Source: Aselliscus stoliczkanus
Lineage: Eukaryota; Chordata; Mammalia; Chiroptera; Hipposideridae
Direction of reading: 5' to 3'
Length of the DNA: 64,000 nt
Assembly: GCA_033961575.1 (NCBI GenBank)
Contig: CM066737.1
Coordinates: forward strand, 103,816,709 to 103,880,708
Part shown: positions 1 to 11,519 of the stretch, one piece after another
Position numbering within the stretch: the stretch's first letter is position 1
Layout: the number at the start of each line of letters is the position of its first letter
Translations under genes and position numbers: made by a program
Notes under the pieces: model-generated
Seen by the model: only the letters and a program-made list of their open reading frames with translations
Databases searched by the model: none
Told to the model about the DNA's origin: nothing

Positions 1-1125
1 GAAAGAAGAACAAAGCAGGGGCATCACACTTCCTGATTTCAACCTATACTATCATGCTATAGTCATCAAAACAATATAACACTGCCATAAAAAAAGACAA
101 ATAGACCAATGGAAGAGAATGCCCAGAAATAAACCCATGCATATATAGTCAACTAATATTTGACAAAGGAGCCAAGAATACTCAATGGAAAAAAGACAGT
201 CTTTTCAATAAATGGTGCTGGGATAATTGGATATTCACATCTAAACGAATGAAACTGGACCCAGATCTTATGCCATTCACAAAAATGAACTCAAAAAGGA
301 TTATAGATTTAAATGTAAGTCTAAATGAAAACACGAAAATCCTAGAAGAAAACATAGGACTAAAACTCCTTGACATGGGTCTTGGTAATGGTATTTTGGA
401 TATGAAACCTAAAGCACAAGCAACAGGATAAAAAATAAACAGTGGGACTACGTCAAACTAAAAAGTTTCTGCACAGGCAAAGAAACCATCAACAAACTAA
501 AAGGAAAACCTATGGAATAGGAAAAAAGTATTTGCAAACCATATATCTGATAAGGGGTTAATATCCAAAATACATAAAGAACTCATACAACTCAATAGCA
601 AAAAAAACCAAAACAAAACAAAATGAAAAAAACCTCCATTAAAAAATAAGCAAAGGACCTAAATAGACATTTTTCCAAAGAAGATATGTGAAAGGCCAAC
701 AGGTAGATGAAAAGATGCTCAACATCACTAGTCATCAGGGAAACACAAATTAAAATGACAACGAGATATCACTTCACACCTGTTAGAACTGCCATCATCA
801 AAAAGACAAAAGACAAATGCTGGGGTGGATGTGGAGTAAAGGGAAGCCTCGTGCACTGTTGGTGGGAATGTAAATTGGGGCAGCCACCATGAAAAACAGT
901 ATGGAGGATCCTCAAAAAATAGAACTACCATATTGTCCAGCAATTGCACTTTTGGGATATTTATCCAAAGGAAATGAAAACACTAACTCCAAAAGATATC
1001 TGCACTCCCATGTTCATAGCAGCATTAATAACAATAGCCAAGATATGGAAAACAACCTAAGTGTCCCTCAATGAAGGAATGGATGCATAAAGAATGAATG
1101 AATGGAATGAATGGATAAAGAAGAT

Positions 1126-1128
<3 letters not shown>

Positions 1129-1165
<37 letters not shown>
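1129..1165. repeat. (AT)n microsatellite
   Basis: An uninterrupted run of AT dinucleotides followed by a short (ACACAT)n stretch to about 1180, inside the L1 3' UTR. Confidence 0.95.
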
Positions 1166-1171
<6 letters not shown>

Positions 1172-1466
1172 CACATACACATTTCAGTCATAAAAATTGA
1201 AGAAATCATACCATTTGCAGCAATATGAGTGGATGTTGAAGGCATTATGCTAAGTGAAATAATTCAGACAAAAAAAGACAAATACTATATGACCTCACTT
1301 ATATGTGGAACCTTAAAAAAACAAAAACAAAAACCTCAAACTCATGCAAAAAGAGATCAAACTCATGCAAAAAGAGATGTGATTACCATAGGTGGAGGGT
1401 GGTGGGAAGGGGAATTGGAGGAAGGTGGTGAAAAGGTACAAACTTCCAGTTATAAGATAAATAAGG

Positions 1467-1549
1467 GTGGGCCGGCCAAATGGTGCTGTGGTTAAGCGCT
1501 GGCTTGGGAAGCCAGGGGCCCCGGTTCGGTCCCACGTGTGAGGGCCAAG
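1467..1549 (+). mobile_element. Short tRNA-derived SINE, GGGCCGGCC type
   Basis: It begins GTGGGCCGGCC, has an A-box-like stretch (TGGTGCTGTGGTTAAGC) and a B-box-like GGTTCGGTCCC, and ends GTGAGGGCCA. A perfect 12-bp target duplication AGATAAATAAGG flanks it (1455-1466 and 1550-1561). It inserted into the L1 3' UTR. Confidence 0.92.
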
Positions 1550-1814
1550 AGATAAATAAGGACTAGGGATGCAGTGTACAGCATGGGGACTATAGCTGAC
1601 ACTGCTCTATGACATATAGGAAAGCTGTTAAGAGAGTAAATCATAAGAAGTTTTTTCTTTTTATCTATATGAGAAGATGGATGTTAGCTGAACTTCCTGT
1701 GGTAATCATTTCACAATGTACGTAATTCAAACCATCAAGCTGTATGCCTTAAACGTACAGTGATGTATGTTAATTATTTCGCAATGAAAGCGAAAAAACC
1801 ATTAGTATTATACA

Positions 1815-1985
1815 TTTTTCTATTCACTTGATAAATGTGTATTGGCTGCCTACCTACTGTCAGATGTTGGAGGCACAATGAAGAATGAGATAAGTCCAAT
1901 CTCTGGCCTCCTTGAAGTAGTCTAGGAGGGAGACAGAAGCAGCCAATCACAAAAGAGATTGTAGACTGAGCAAGTAGGAGAGGAT
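1815..1985 (+). mobile_element. Old CR1/L3-like or L2-like LINE fragment
   Basis: The text 'TTGATAAATGTGTATTGGCTGCCTACC..., CAGATGTTGGAGGCACAATGAAGAA..., CTCTGGCCTCC' follows the pattern of a very old mammalian LINE 3' region. Fragments with the same order of words occur at 26275-26400 and 35745-35880. The family name is uncertain. Confidence 0.4.
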
Positions 1986-2229
1986 GGACTGACTACTTTA
2001 AGGGAAGTTTGCTAGAGGAAATGATATTGATGGTGACGTCTGTAGGATGAGTAGGCATTAGGCTGGTGGAAAAGCAAGCATGCTGAAGGGAAATGAACAT
2101 GCAAAGCACCGGAAGTCAAATGTTTGAGAAACAGGAAGCAGGGCATTGAGGCTGGAACAGAGTGGGAGGGTGTGGGTGCGATGTGGAATGTTGACGTTGG
2201 TGATGTTAATACAGGCAGTATTGATGCTC

Positions 2230-2660
2230 CGCCCAGGTTCCTTGGATCTCATTTACCATTTCGTGCCTGTCACCTCAGTGTGCCTTTGCTTCCAGGAGCA
2301 AAAGCTCATGTGATCTTTCACAGAGGACTGTCCTGGGGCTACTGGAGCTCGGTCTGCCCACATGAGGAGAGCAAGAAGCATCTGGGAATGTCCTCTCCCC
2401 ACTAACCCACCCCCCCTGAGGGCAGCCTTTACTGAGTAACTGACAGAGGGAAAGGTGAGAAGCCAATCTGCTCCGCTGTCAGGACAATGCTGGGGTGTAC
2501 TTTCCGTTCCAGACTTCTCCTAAGGGATGAGATTGAACCCACCCTCTGTTGGACTTTGCCTGAGATCACACCCTTACTGGGCTTTCCCTGTCATTTGCTG
2601 ATTTTGTCACTCTCTCTTATGTCTCCCCTGCTCACTTTTCCTTAATAAACCACCTGCACG
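2230..2660 (+). mobile_element. Possible old ERVL-type LTR remnant
   Basis: A C/T-rich unit ends in a poly(A)-signal context (TTCCTTAATAAACCACCTGC at 2638-2657), which recalls the 3' half of old mammalian ERVL LTRs. I see no clear TG...CA borders, flanking duplication or internal retroviral sequence, so this is a weak call. Confidence 0.3.
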
Positions 2661-5600
2661 CAGGGTGTGCTTCTCAGAAACACGTCAGACATATATAAGA
2701 AAAAACCTAAGCAGGACAACCCTTGTAAGCAATTTGCAGATGTATGAACTTTATGAGAAAGTGATGAGAAGTCCCGGGAGAGCTTTAAGAGTCATGACAG
2801 GCCTAGAACAGCAAGGATCCCAGTATTTTGAGTTCTGTTCTCCCTTGGGTGACAGCTCAGCTTGCTCTTCCTTGTGCCTTTAGATAAAGATATAGCCAAT
2901 CAGGCACCCCAGAGCGGCTGCACTGTGACGTTTCTAAAAATAGTATAGGCGTTTATTTCTGCTCTTAGCATTCCTTTGGGATCTATTTATTATGCACTCT
3001 ACATGCATTTTTTTTTTTTGCCTTCTTTGCACCTGACACATCGCCCCTCAGAAGTCAGTAACTGTTTTCCAAGGGGTCGTTCTGGGATTTGTACGGCATA
3101 TTGCATGACGTCACTGATAAGCACTTTTTGTTAGCACCCTCAACTGCTTTGCTCTGAAGCACATAATTTATTCAGACATTGATATGAAAAGTTAGCCCTT
3201 AGGAGCTACCTGTTCACTTGAGCCTCTATGTATGCACAGTTTATTATGGCACCTTGTTAGCATCTGGTTCTGGATTCTTACGTACTAACTGTTCCTTCGG
3301 TGTATGGAGGAAAGAGAAAGGCCCAGTGGTGAAGGATTGCTAAGTCAATCATGGAAGCTTCACATGTCAATCTACTTGCACTGAGCTCCACAAAGTGGCC
3401 TTCACCCAATCTATAGTTTTGTTAACTACACATTGATGCCTCTTAAAGACACTCAATTGTGCTGAGTGGGTAATATGAAAGATTCTTCCCCAGGGGCCCT
3501 CTGCAAACCCAGTTGCAAAGGCAGGAAATAAATGTGCGTGTAATCATGCTATTTGCAGAGTCTGGTTAACAGGTGAACATGTGGAATTTTTCTTGAGATA
3601 AGTGTATTCTCTGGCTGAGGAAATCCTATTTTTTAATGAGTTTTGGGATATTTACCCCAAGTCACACTTTGCTGAAAGCCCTGCGTGTTATAAACTTGGT
3701 TGGCATCGGGGGCCATAGAACAGGAAGCTGCCTGCTGGGTTTTAAGAGGGAATATTTGCTCAGAAGAGTTGAATAAAGGATGAGCTTCAATGAGGCATAT
3801 GTGTGTGATAAACAAATGTGAATATTGGAAATGTAGGTGCTTGGGGAAAATAAAAGGAACACATATCCAAGACGGTGGGTAATTCCTCCTATTTTTGGAT
3901 GGCTAGAGAAAATGTGTCTGATAATCTGGGATTATTTTGGTAAGGGTCATGTCAGGTATACATCACTCATCCCAGGGTGGTCACTCACTCCAGAAAATGA
4001 AATAGGAATCTTCCAGAGAAAATAAATACTGAATAGTAGAGCAAATTTGTTGCTAACCAGCTATAACGTCAAACTTTAGAATAAGCAGAGTGGTATTTTA
4101 TCTATAAAAAAATCCTCCTGAAAAAAAAATGGAAATTTTGGTGCCAGGGCTTTCTATTCACAAGGCATGGCATTGAGCCTATTCATATGTGACACTTGCT
4201 TTCAAACAGGGATAATCTCTTCTTAAATTTCTATAGTTTGGGAAGGTACTATATACTTTATTTTGAAAGCAAATCTCAGAATCCTGGAAAAAATGGTACC
4301 CTCTTGTTGTATTCCATGACTTCTATAACTAAGGATTCAGTAAAGCCATCTCCCCATCCCTGAACACCTAATGCCACTGTGTGCCTCCGAGAAATGGAGA
4401 AGAAGCAGTGATATCAGAAGCAAATGATAACAAGGAATCTAAGCACTCATCCAAACTATATAAAACAAAATTTGGAAACAAAGTAAGCAAACCGTGTGCA
4501 TGCTAAATAACTTCTTTATAGTTAATCTTCATTCTTCAAAGCCCAGTATATCTAAGACTGCCAACCCCCAATCACAGGAAAAACTTTACATTCTGTGTTC
4601 TATTATCTGTGAGTTATACAATGGAATGTGAACAACGCTAATACCATCAGTGTGGATACTGTGAAACAGTGTTTCAACTAACAGACTAATTTGTTACAAA
4701 ATGTGTAGTGGCTCCATTATGGATATGTCTTCATCTACTGTATGAAATAACTGACATGGATCATGAACCACTGATTAAGCCTAACGTAGTTTGAATATTT
4801 CTATACCATCTACTTTGTGCTCTCTATTTTCCTAAGACCCTGGAGTAAGAAACAGGAAGAAAAAAATCATACTTGTTTATTTGACAAACTCTCTCAGAGA
4901 CAGCATGGGAGAAGAATTAGTAATAAAGAAGTTATATATGAATTTTTTTTCACTAAGACATTTAGTGATGTTTCAAAAATATTTCTTTCTGCATCCATCC
5001 ATCGAAAACAATTTCCAATAGTTTTTCCTGGGAATTTATATATTTAAGTATATGAAATATGATCAGTTTTGAGCAGATTACCTTGGAATATGTTTTAATA
5101 TTAATAAATGAAGACCTTAATCTTAAATTTAAACAAATTTCTTAAGATAAATATTGCATAATTTCAATTTTAAAATAAGGGTATTTTTTTAGTATGAAAT
5201 CAAAATTTAAAATTTTCACTTGAAGGAAATGATTGGAAAATATTTTTTGACAAACATTTGAATGGAAATTGTACAACCTCAATATTTATCCATCTTAGAA
5301 AACTGCCTGAAAGAGAGGATGGCAATCTAAAAGGAAATTCTTCATACAGGCATGAAACTTTGTCATATCCTACTGAAGAAATGTCTTTAGTTCAAGGTTA
5401 AAGGTCACTTGTTTAAATGTGCATTTGCCACTCAGATTTCAGAATCATAAAGACTAAAACAGAAGATGATTATCAGATCAAAGTACTTTGCTATATTGAC
5501 TAATTTTTCTTTTGTCTTCCATGTTTGTTTTTTCAAACCACAGTTTGCTTGTTTATTTAGGTAAATGGAGCAGGAGATAAATAACCTGCAATGATAATCT

Positions 5601-6480
5601 AACTTGCAGAGTAATTTTCTTGTGGCATTAGAATGCTAATGTTGACCATGTATCAATATGAAAGCCACATTTTACTGAATACAGGGGCCTTCTCAAGCTT
5701 ATGAATATTATCTTTCTAGAAGATCATCATATTTTATGTATATTTAGGTTTCCCATCATCATCATATTTTTATGGCAAAAAATCTTTTTTGATTTATGGA
5801 TTTTACCAAGACCACATTTTCCAAAGAGTGCTCCATAAAACACCAGTTCCCCAGAATGTTATTTAAAGAATCTATGATCAAATAAGTACAGGATAAGCCA
5901 CTGTGTAAAAACGTTTTAAAAATATTTATTTGTGTATTTTTACTGCAAGTTTTCTCAAAACCTTTTAACCTGTTAATGAATATTGGGACTATCTCAGAGG
6001 ACGTTTTACAGAATTTCCCATTCTTATTTTACATTTTAACCCTTATATCCGAGAAGATTTCATGGGACTGGTGTTTTGAGAAACATCTTTGGCCAGATGC
6101 TGTACTAGAAAAATATGGTAGCTGCTTTTCCCAGATAGCCACTGTATATAAATATGCTACCTCTGGACCAAAAAGCAAGGCAAAAATTGTAAGTGGCTGA
6201 TTTCTTCAATAATCCACTCATAAGTTTCCAGAGTCTTCCCAGAGAATGATGATCATCCTTGAAATATTGGGAGTTGAAATAAATTATGAACAACTGCAAA
6301 AAAAAAAAAAATTCTGGACAGAAATAACCATTTCTCAGAGGAGAGACCAATTCTCTAGGAAGATTATATGCATCCAAGTTCTTCTGTGGGTGAATCAATA
6401 ATTTACAAAAGAACATACCCAAAGACATTAATTTACATTATAAAGACAGGGACTATCAAGTTGAAAACAACCTAGAGAGA
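2661..6480. other. GLRA2 intron 2: no feature recognised
   Basis: AT-rich unique-looking sequence with short poly-A/T runs (for example 3009-3020 and 6299-6311) and very AT-rich text at 5040-5270. The open frames here are short and contain nothing I recognise. Confidence 0.6.
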
Positions 6481-6499
6481 CACCTTGCTCCAAGTCCTT

Positions 6500-6600
6500 T
6501 ATTTTGGAGATGACGGGAATGAATCCCAGAGAGGTGAGGTGACATGCTCCAGGTCACAGCTGGCAAAACTGGGGTTCAAACCAGGCCTCATGAGTTTTTG
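6500..6600 (-). mobile_element. MIR SINE fragment
   Basis: Contains the MIR core in reverse: 'AGAGAGGTGAGGTGACATGCTCCAGGTCACAGCTGGCAAAACTGGGGTTCAAACC'-type wording. Confidence 0.65.
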
Positions 6601-6867
6601 TTTAGATTTCTTTATCTCCTGTGGACTTCTCCTCTGCCCCTTTACTTGGTCAGGCAACACCAACACACAGTATCTTGGTAAAACACCTTGAAGGTATTAT
6701 CCGTCAGATACGGGGGCAACAGTTTCTTGTTCTAATCCTGTAGTTCTTAAACTACAGGGAGTGATGAGTTTGTTAAAGTGACTATTTCAAGATCCCATCA
6801 TTCAGCCATTTTGGGGATGTAGGGCCCAGATATGTGCCCCTTTTTTTTTTACCTAGAAAGTAATCAT

Positions 6868-6972
6868 GCCTTTATTGAAGAAACTGAGGTACAGGAAAGC
6901 AATGTGGTTTGGCCAAGGTCACCCAGATATTATATGTGGGCACCAACATGAAGTCTGAGTCTGTATAATGGA
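6868..6972 (-). mobile_element. MIR SINE fragment
   Basis: Reverse MIR wording: GAAACTGAGGTACAGGAAAG, then GGCCAAGGTCACCCAGATAT, ending in AAGTCTGAGTCTG. Confidence 0.65.
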
Positions 6973-7544
6973 AAAAACCCTTGTGTTTCCCTCAGGACTT
7001 CCTGTTTCTTCTGTGTTATATGTGCCTTTTTAACAGGACTCGCAAATGGCCGTGAGCAGGTGTTCTGAAAAATGTGGTCAGAGAAACACATCTGGTTGGT
7101 TGCTATTGTAATTTGGTTTGGTATGAAATCCTAAGTCCTTTGATTTGCCATACTCTGTGCCGTGCTCAAGTACTAAAACCAGAGTTAATTCAAAGGCGAA
7201 AGTAGAATATAAGAAATCCATTGTGAACGTTGCACAGAATATTGATAAATTCCCCGGAATCACATCAATCAACTTGAGTTGTTACAGTGTGGTTTGCCAA
7301 ATGTGAGCATCGTTCACTTTTCAGAGACTTCAAGGTTCAAAGCTACATAGACAGACCCCTTGTTTTCTCAATACATTCTTTTGTGGGGGAGCAAAAACTT
7401 TTTTCTAAGAGAAGCCCTGTTAAAAGAAATCTTAACTGCCTTGTTGTACATGAAGTGATTCTTAGAAATCCAAATCTTGGAGTATTTAGGTGTAAATAAA
7501 TCAGAAGAAGATTAATTATATTATCTTCTATGTACACTTGGGAT

Positions 7545-7672
7545 TTTTATTTATTAAATTTATTGGGGTGACATTGGTTAGTAAAATATAGGTTTCAAGT
7601 GTACATTTTTGTAATGCATCATTTATATATTGCCTTGTGTGTTCACCACCCAGAGTCAGTTCTCCTTTACAC
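7545..7672 (-). mobile_element. L1 3' tail, bat type, antisense
   Basis: Reads TTTATTGGGGTGACATTGGT then a TTTCAAGTGTACA block and TGTTCACCACCCAGAGTCAG. It is the reverse of the tails at 25155-25245 and 51700-51848, and resembles those at 26793 and 36522. Confidence 0.8.
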
Positions 7673-7989
7673 TTGGGTTTTAAAAATACAAGAAAAAGTA
7701 CGTGGTAAACTGGCTCTGAGGTTTTCCTAAAATAGCAGAATTGCCATAAGTAGCTGTATGTCAGGTTTAGTCATCAAACCAGCCAAGGGTGGAAAACAAG
7801 CAACTGTCTCTCAGACGTGCCATTTCCTTGAACCACACATAACTCTGTCTGCGCTTCCTGGTCTTCTGTCACCCCTCCCCCAGTTCATTCTTTCCCAAAA
7901 CTGATAAAGGAAGGCTCACTAAACTGAGCCTCGGTTTTGGAGATGTCTGCTCCATCACCTGAGGGTTCAGGGGTGGCTTTGCTCAGAAG

Positions 7990-8402
7990 TTAGTTGATTT
8001 TCTTTTGATTATCCTCTATTTCCCTCCAGAGACACGATCTTCTCTTTTCTGTTCTTCGCTGTACCCTAGGAAGCTAACCTTTTGGGTTTGCATCATTGAG
8101 CTTACTAGTTGGATTTGGCCAATGAGAGGCTCCCACAAGAAAATGGAAAGCAGGAGGAGAGTGAGGTCAGGCTATTTATTCCCTAGCTTCTTCCCTGCTA
8201 GGACAGCACAGATTGAATACATTGCCTCACAGGTCTCATTACAGCCACCTTCTCTGTATAGCCACCTTCTTTCTCCAGGTTTGGTTCAGGTAACCACCCA
8301 TCCTTCGCTCCCTCAGGTTCACTGTTAATGGTCCCAGAGGATTGCATTGACCCTCTAGAGATTTGTTTTCCGTCCTTCTCACACCCCACTGGAGTACACC
8401 AT
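7990..8402 (+). mobile_element. Old interspersed repeat, left part (split by a SINE)
   Basis: Contains TTGGCCAATGAGAGGC and a following GGAGGAGAGTGAGGTCAGGC stretch, then TATTTATTCCCTAGC. The same unit recurs at 33040-33300 (AGCCAATAGGAGGCATCAGC). Its right end, 'CTGCCAAGATCCTGGATGATACAG', resumes at 8894-8925 after the SINE. I cannot name the family. Confidence 0.5.
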
Positions 8403-8880
8403 CTCTCTTTTTTTAAAAGATTCTATTGGGGAATTGGGGGAGGAGAACAGTATTGGGGAATCTGGGGAAGGGGAAGAGACAAATTGCTGCCCTTTTGTTC
8501 CTCAGTCTAGTTGTGGAGGACGTTACTTCACTGGCCCATGTTGGTATCGTCATTGCGCTCTTCTCAGGTGAGGCAGATCTGTCGCCGGCCTCTGGACGGC
8601 CGCTCACGGTGGCCCTTGGCAGCTCACTCTGGCTGCCAGCTGCTCATGCTGGCTGCCCGCCACTCACTGTAGCCTATGGCAGCCCACTGCAGCAGGGGCT
8701 GCAGCTATGCTGTTCTGGGGACTCACAGCAGCCCAGCTCCAGGTGGAGTCAGGTGTTCACCATCTTAGCTGTAGAGGGCAGTGTCACTGGCCTTCATATG
8801 TGGGATCCGAACTGGGGGCCCTGCTGCTCAGAGCTGGTATCCCAAGCCAACTCTTAACCAACATGCCACTCGGCCAGCCC
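8403..8880 (-). mobile_element. Long-form GGGCCGGCC SINE
   Basis: Its own strand is minus: the tRNA-like head is at the right (reverse of ATGCCACTCGGCCAGCCC) and the 3' end, with repeated CTCCCCCAATTCCCC-type blocks and a poly-T/A tail, is at the left. The body contains direct repeats of a GGCTGCCAGCTGCTCA type. Imperfect 13-bp target duplications TGGAGTACACCAT (8390-8402) and TGGAGTATGCCAT (8881-8893) flank it. A 143-codon open frame in it is not a gene. Confidence 0.9.
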
Positions 8881-8984
8881 TGGAGTATGCCATTTCTTAC
8901 CTGCCAAGATCCTGGATGATACAGCATTCAACTAACCAATTCTATTCCAGTTTTTGCTGAAGTGAGAACTGACATTTAAAAGCT

Positions 8985-9078
8985 TAAATTTCTGTTTACC
9001 ACTATATACTTAGCAAGTAACGTGGCTCTTGGCACATAGTAATTTTTCACTAATTATTTATTAAAAGAATAAACAAAT
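8985..9078 (+). mobile_element. Possible L2/MIR 3' tail
   Basis: 'GCTCTTGGCACATAGTAATTTTTCACTAATTATTTATT' resembles the shared L2/MIR end (GGCACATAGTAGG...CAATAAATATTT). Short and diverged. Confidence 0.4.
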
Positions 9079-9079
9079 G

Positions 9080-10260
9080 AAATGTATGTTTAGACTCAAA
9101 TATAAAGATGTAAAACCTTTACATGTAATTTTCGTGCCCACATATGTGCTCCCTTGCCATAAATTTATCCTGTAGCTTGTTTTTCACCAGAAAATATGAC
9201 CCCTTCCCATGAGAGAAAAAGAAGAAATAGCAAACAAGACTTATCCAGTCACAGTCGTGGTAATTGCAAATTATTGATTCAATAATTTCACTCAATTTTG
9301 ACTCGATTCAGGATTTTCTTTTGCCTTCTTGGATGAATGTGTTAAGAAAACAGACCCACCGTTGGGTGTACTCATGCTCATAAGGGAATGGTGAGTATAC
9401 AGCCCAGGGCATGAGTCAGAGAGGGTGCCAGCTTCACTCTTGTGCTTGCCCCATGACGACATTTGGTTGGCTAGCCAGACTAGGCTCCAAGGGGTGACCT
9501 AGTGACTTTATTCTTATGCATCTTGTACACTTAAGAATACCACTTAGATACCAGAAAAGTTTATGAATACAACAATGAGCTTGAAGTAGCAGATTCTTAC
9601 CAAAAATTTATGTTTAAAGAGAAATAACTTTCTCAGATGTCCCTGGGACTGGATCATCCACCCAGTCATCCATCCTAAAAACTAATATCCCATCACCTTA
9701 TTCTCTAATAGTATGACAAAATTACAAATTAATTGGGAGAAAGTGTTCAATTTTGATATTTTAAAAATATCCTTTGAAAGCTATTTGGTCAAAGAGGAAA
9801 ATAATAAAGTCAATAATGTAAAAAAGTCAATAATGTAAAAAATAATCTGAAAAAAAGAGACCTGTTTCTTTTGCTCAGGTCCTTCCTTTTGTGGATTTCG
9901 CATGGATAAAAGTGTCTGCAATCAGTCCCAAGTCTCCAGGGTAGCCCTCTCAAGAAAGAAGTCAATGAGCAAATGCTACATGCCGCAGTCAGGACAGCCT
10001 CTTAGGTGTTAGCTCCAAGAATCCAGAATGCTTCTGATGACCTTATTGCTATGAGGCTTGATCAACTATATTTCCATTTTACGACCCTATTCCAAATGGG
10101 CCTGATCTAACACACCAAGAAAAATATCCAACACCACCCAGAATGAGCTAATGACTATTTTTCTTTTGTCATTCTAAATCTGATCACCCCAACTAAACAC
10201 ATTATAATGTCCAGTAATTAAGTACTGAGATACCCTGATAACTATGCCATTATCTTTTTA
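9080..10260. other. GLRA2 intron 2: no feature recognised
   Basis: AT-rich sequence. A short direct duplication of AAAGTCAATAATGTAAAA occurs near 9805-9840. Nothing else stands out. Confidence 0.6.
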
Positions 10261-10275
10261 AAAAATTAAGTCTCA

Positions 10276-10380
10276 GGGACCGACCGAGTGGTGCGGTGGT
10301 TAACTGCTGGCTTGGGAAGCCCACGGCCCTGGTTCGGGTCCCACATATGAGAGCCAGTGACACTACCCTCAAAAAAAAAA
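10276..10380 (+). mobile_element. Short tRNA-derived SINE, GGGCCGGCC type
   Basis: Starts GGGACCGACCGAGTGGTGCG, has a B-box-like GGTTCGGGTCCC, then GAGAGCCAGTGACACTACCC and a poly(A) tail. TAAGTCT occurs at 10267-10273 and again at 10381-10387, a probable target duplication. Confidence 0.9.
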
Positions 10381-11044
10381 TAAGTCTTGGATTAGCAGCA
10401 AAATGGACTGAATTGTCTTTTTTGATGATGATGAACAGCGAGCCCTATAGAATTCAGGATAAAGTGTTCAGGATCTTTCAATAGTGTAAATTAAAGATGA
10501 AGTCACCCAGAACCAACTAAGGAGCAGTGTAATACATTCTCAAAAACTAAATCACGGGCTTCCATTTGCAGTGCTCTTAACCTGCCGTGTTTGTAGAGAC
10601 CAAATGTTCTTTTAGAAATACTCATTCTAAAGCAGGAAATCAATTCAGCGCATTTGTGCAGCGACCCTTGCAACTGCAGTAACTGGACAAGAAAATACAT
10701 CAGAAATGACAGTCATAAATCTTCAGTTAAATTTAGGGCCCTTTCTAGGACCAAGTGAAATTGGTTATATGTCTTTTACTTGGTTCATTGAAAAAGAGTC
10801 CAAGAAAATAATCAGGGATGGAATTTAAATGGATAAAGAAAATTATTTCTCACAAATAGCTCCCTATTCCTTTCATATTTAGGAATAGAAATAGCCCTTT
10901 CAGATTGGAAATCTTCTCATTGAATTAATAAAAGGAGAACCAGCTGAGACACATGGCATCTACGTTCTGTTTACTCTTAAATGCTAGAACTTCTGAGATG
11001 CTTCTTTGACTTGTTTTTTTCTCCATTAAAAAAAAAAAAGAATC

Positions 11045-11178
11045 AGGGCCGGCCGAGTGGCTTAGTTGGTTAAGAGCTCACTAAAGAGTGTGAGCTGAGC
11101 TCTGAGCAACAGCAGTTCGATGCCCAGCCCAAGCTGAGCTGCCGCTGAGCTGCCAACAGGTGGCAGGATGGCTCAGCT
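11045..11178 (+). mobile_element. tRNA-derived SINE, second type (GCTGAGCTGCC body)
   Basis: Head GGGCCGGCCGAGTGGCTTAG followed by TTGGTTAAGAGC (A-box region), AGTTCGATGCCC (B-box region), then GCTGAGCTGCCGCTGAGCTG and CAACAGGTGGCAGGATGGCT, ending at CAGCT. The flanking A-rich AAAGAAT segments (ending 11044 and 11194) look like target duplications. The same element occurs in reverse at 45600-45735. Confidence 0.9.
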
Positions 11179-11342
11179 AAAAAAAAAAAAAGAATGAAAC
11201 AACTATAAGGACCCACCCTCCAATCACCATGAAGGGTAAGCTTTGATAATACATAGAATCATCTATGAAAGAGAAATGAGGGGCTAGTAATATTGAAATT
11301 ATTCATAATCATCTTCATAGTTGAAAACAAATCATTCAGATG

Positions 11343-11515
11343 CATGATCCCCCTTGATGCTCAAAACAACCCAAATGAGGTGACGAAGGCAGAAGAAAAC
11401 CTGAGGCATGAAAAGGTTAAAATGCCTTTGTTTGGAAGTGGCTGATCCAGGATGTAAACCTGGGTTATCTGACTCCAAACCCAGGGCTCTTTCCACCCTA
11501 CTACTCCATCACCAT
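11343..11515 (-). mobile_element. MIR SINE
   Basis: Reverse MIR wording: CTGAGGCATGAAAAGGTTAA, GTGGCTGATCCAGGATGTAA, ACCTGGGTTATCTGACTCCA, CCCAGGGCTCTTTCC. Nearly the full central core. Confidence 0.75.
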
Positions 11516-11519
11516 CGAA

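Larger units (their letters stand above)
1..1788 (+). mobile_element. LINE-1 3' end: ORF2 C-terminal remnant plus 3' UTR
   Basis: The window opens inside an L1 on the plus strand. Decayed ORF2 C-terminal coding is visible in frame pieces: KLDPDLMPFTKMNSKRI at about 252-302, and the segment from [12 protein letters not shown] to [11 protein letters not shown] at 707-889. Several stops and frameshifts break it. The L1 3' UTR follows, with the usual wording around 1175-1330 (CAGTCATAAAAATTGAAG, TAAGTGAAATAATTCAGAC, ACTTATATGTGGA), ending near 1788. An AT microsatellite (1129-1165) and a SINE (1467-1549) sit inside it. The element is non-functional and truncated by the window edge. Confidence 0.9.
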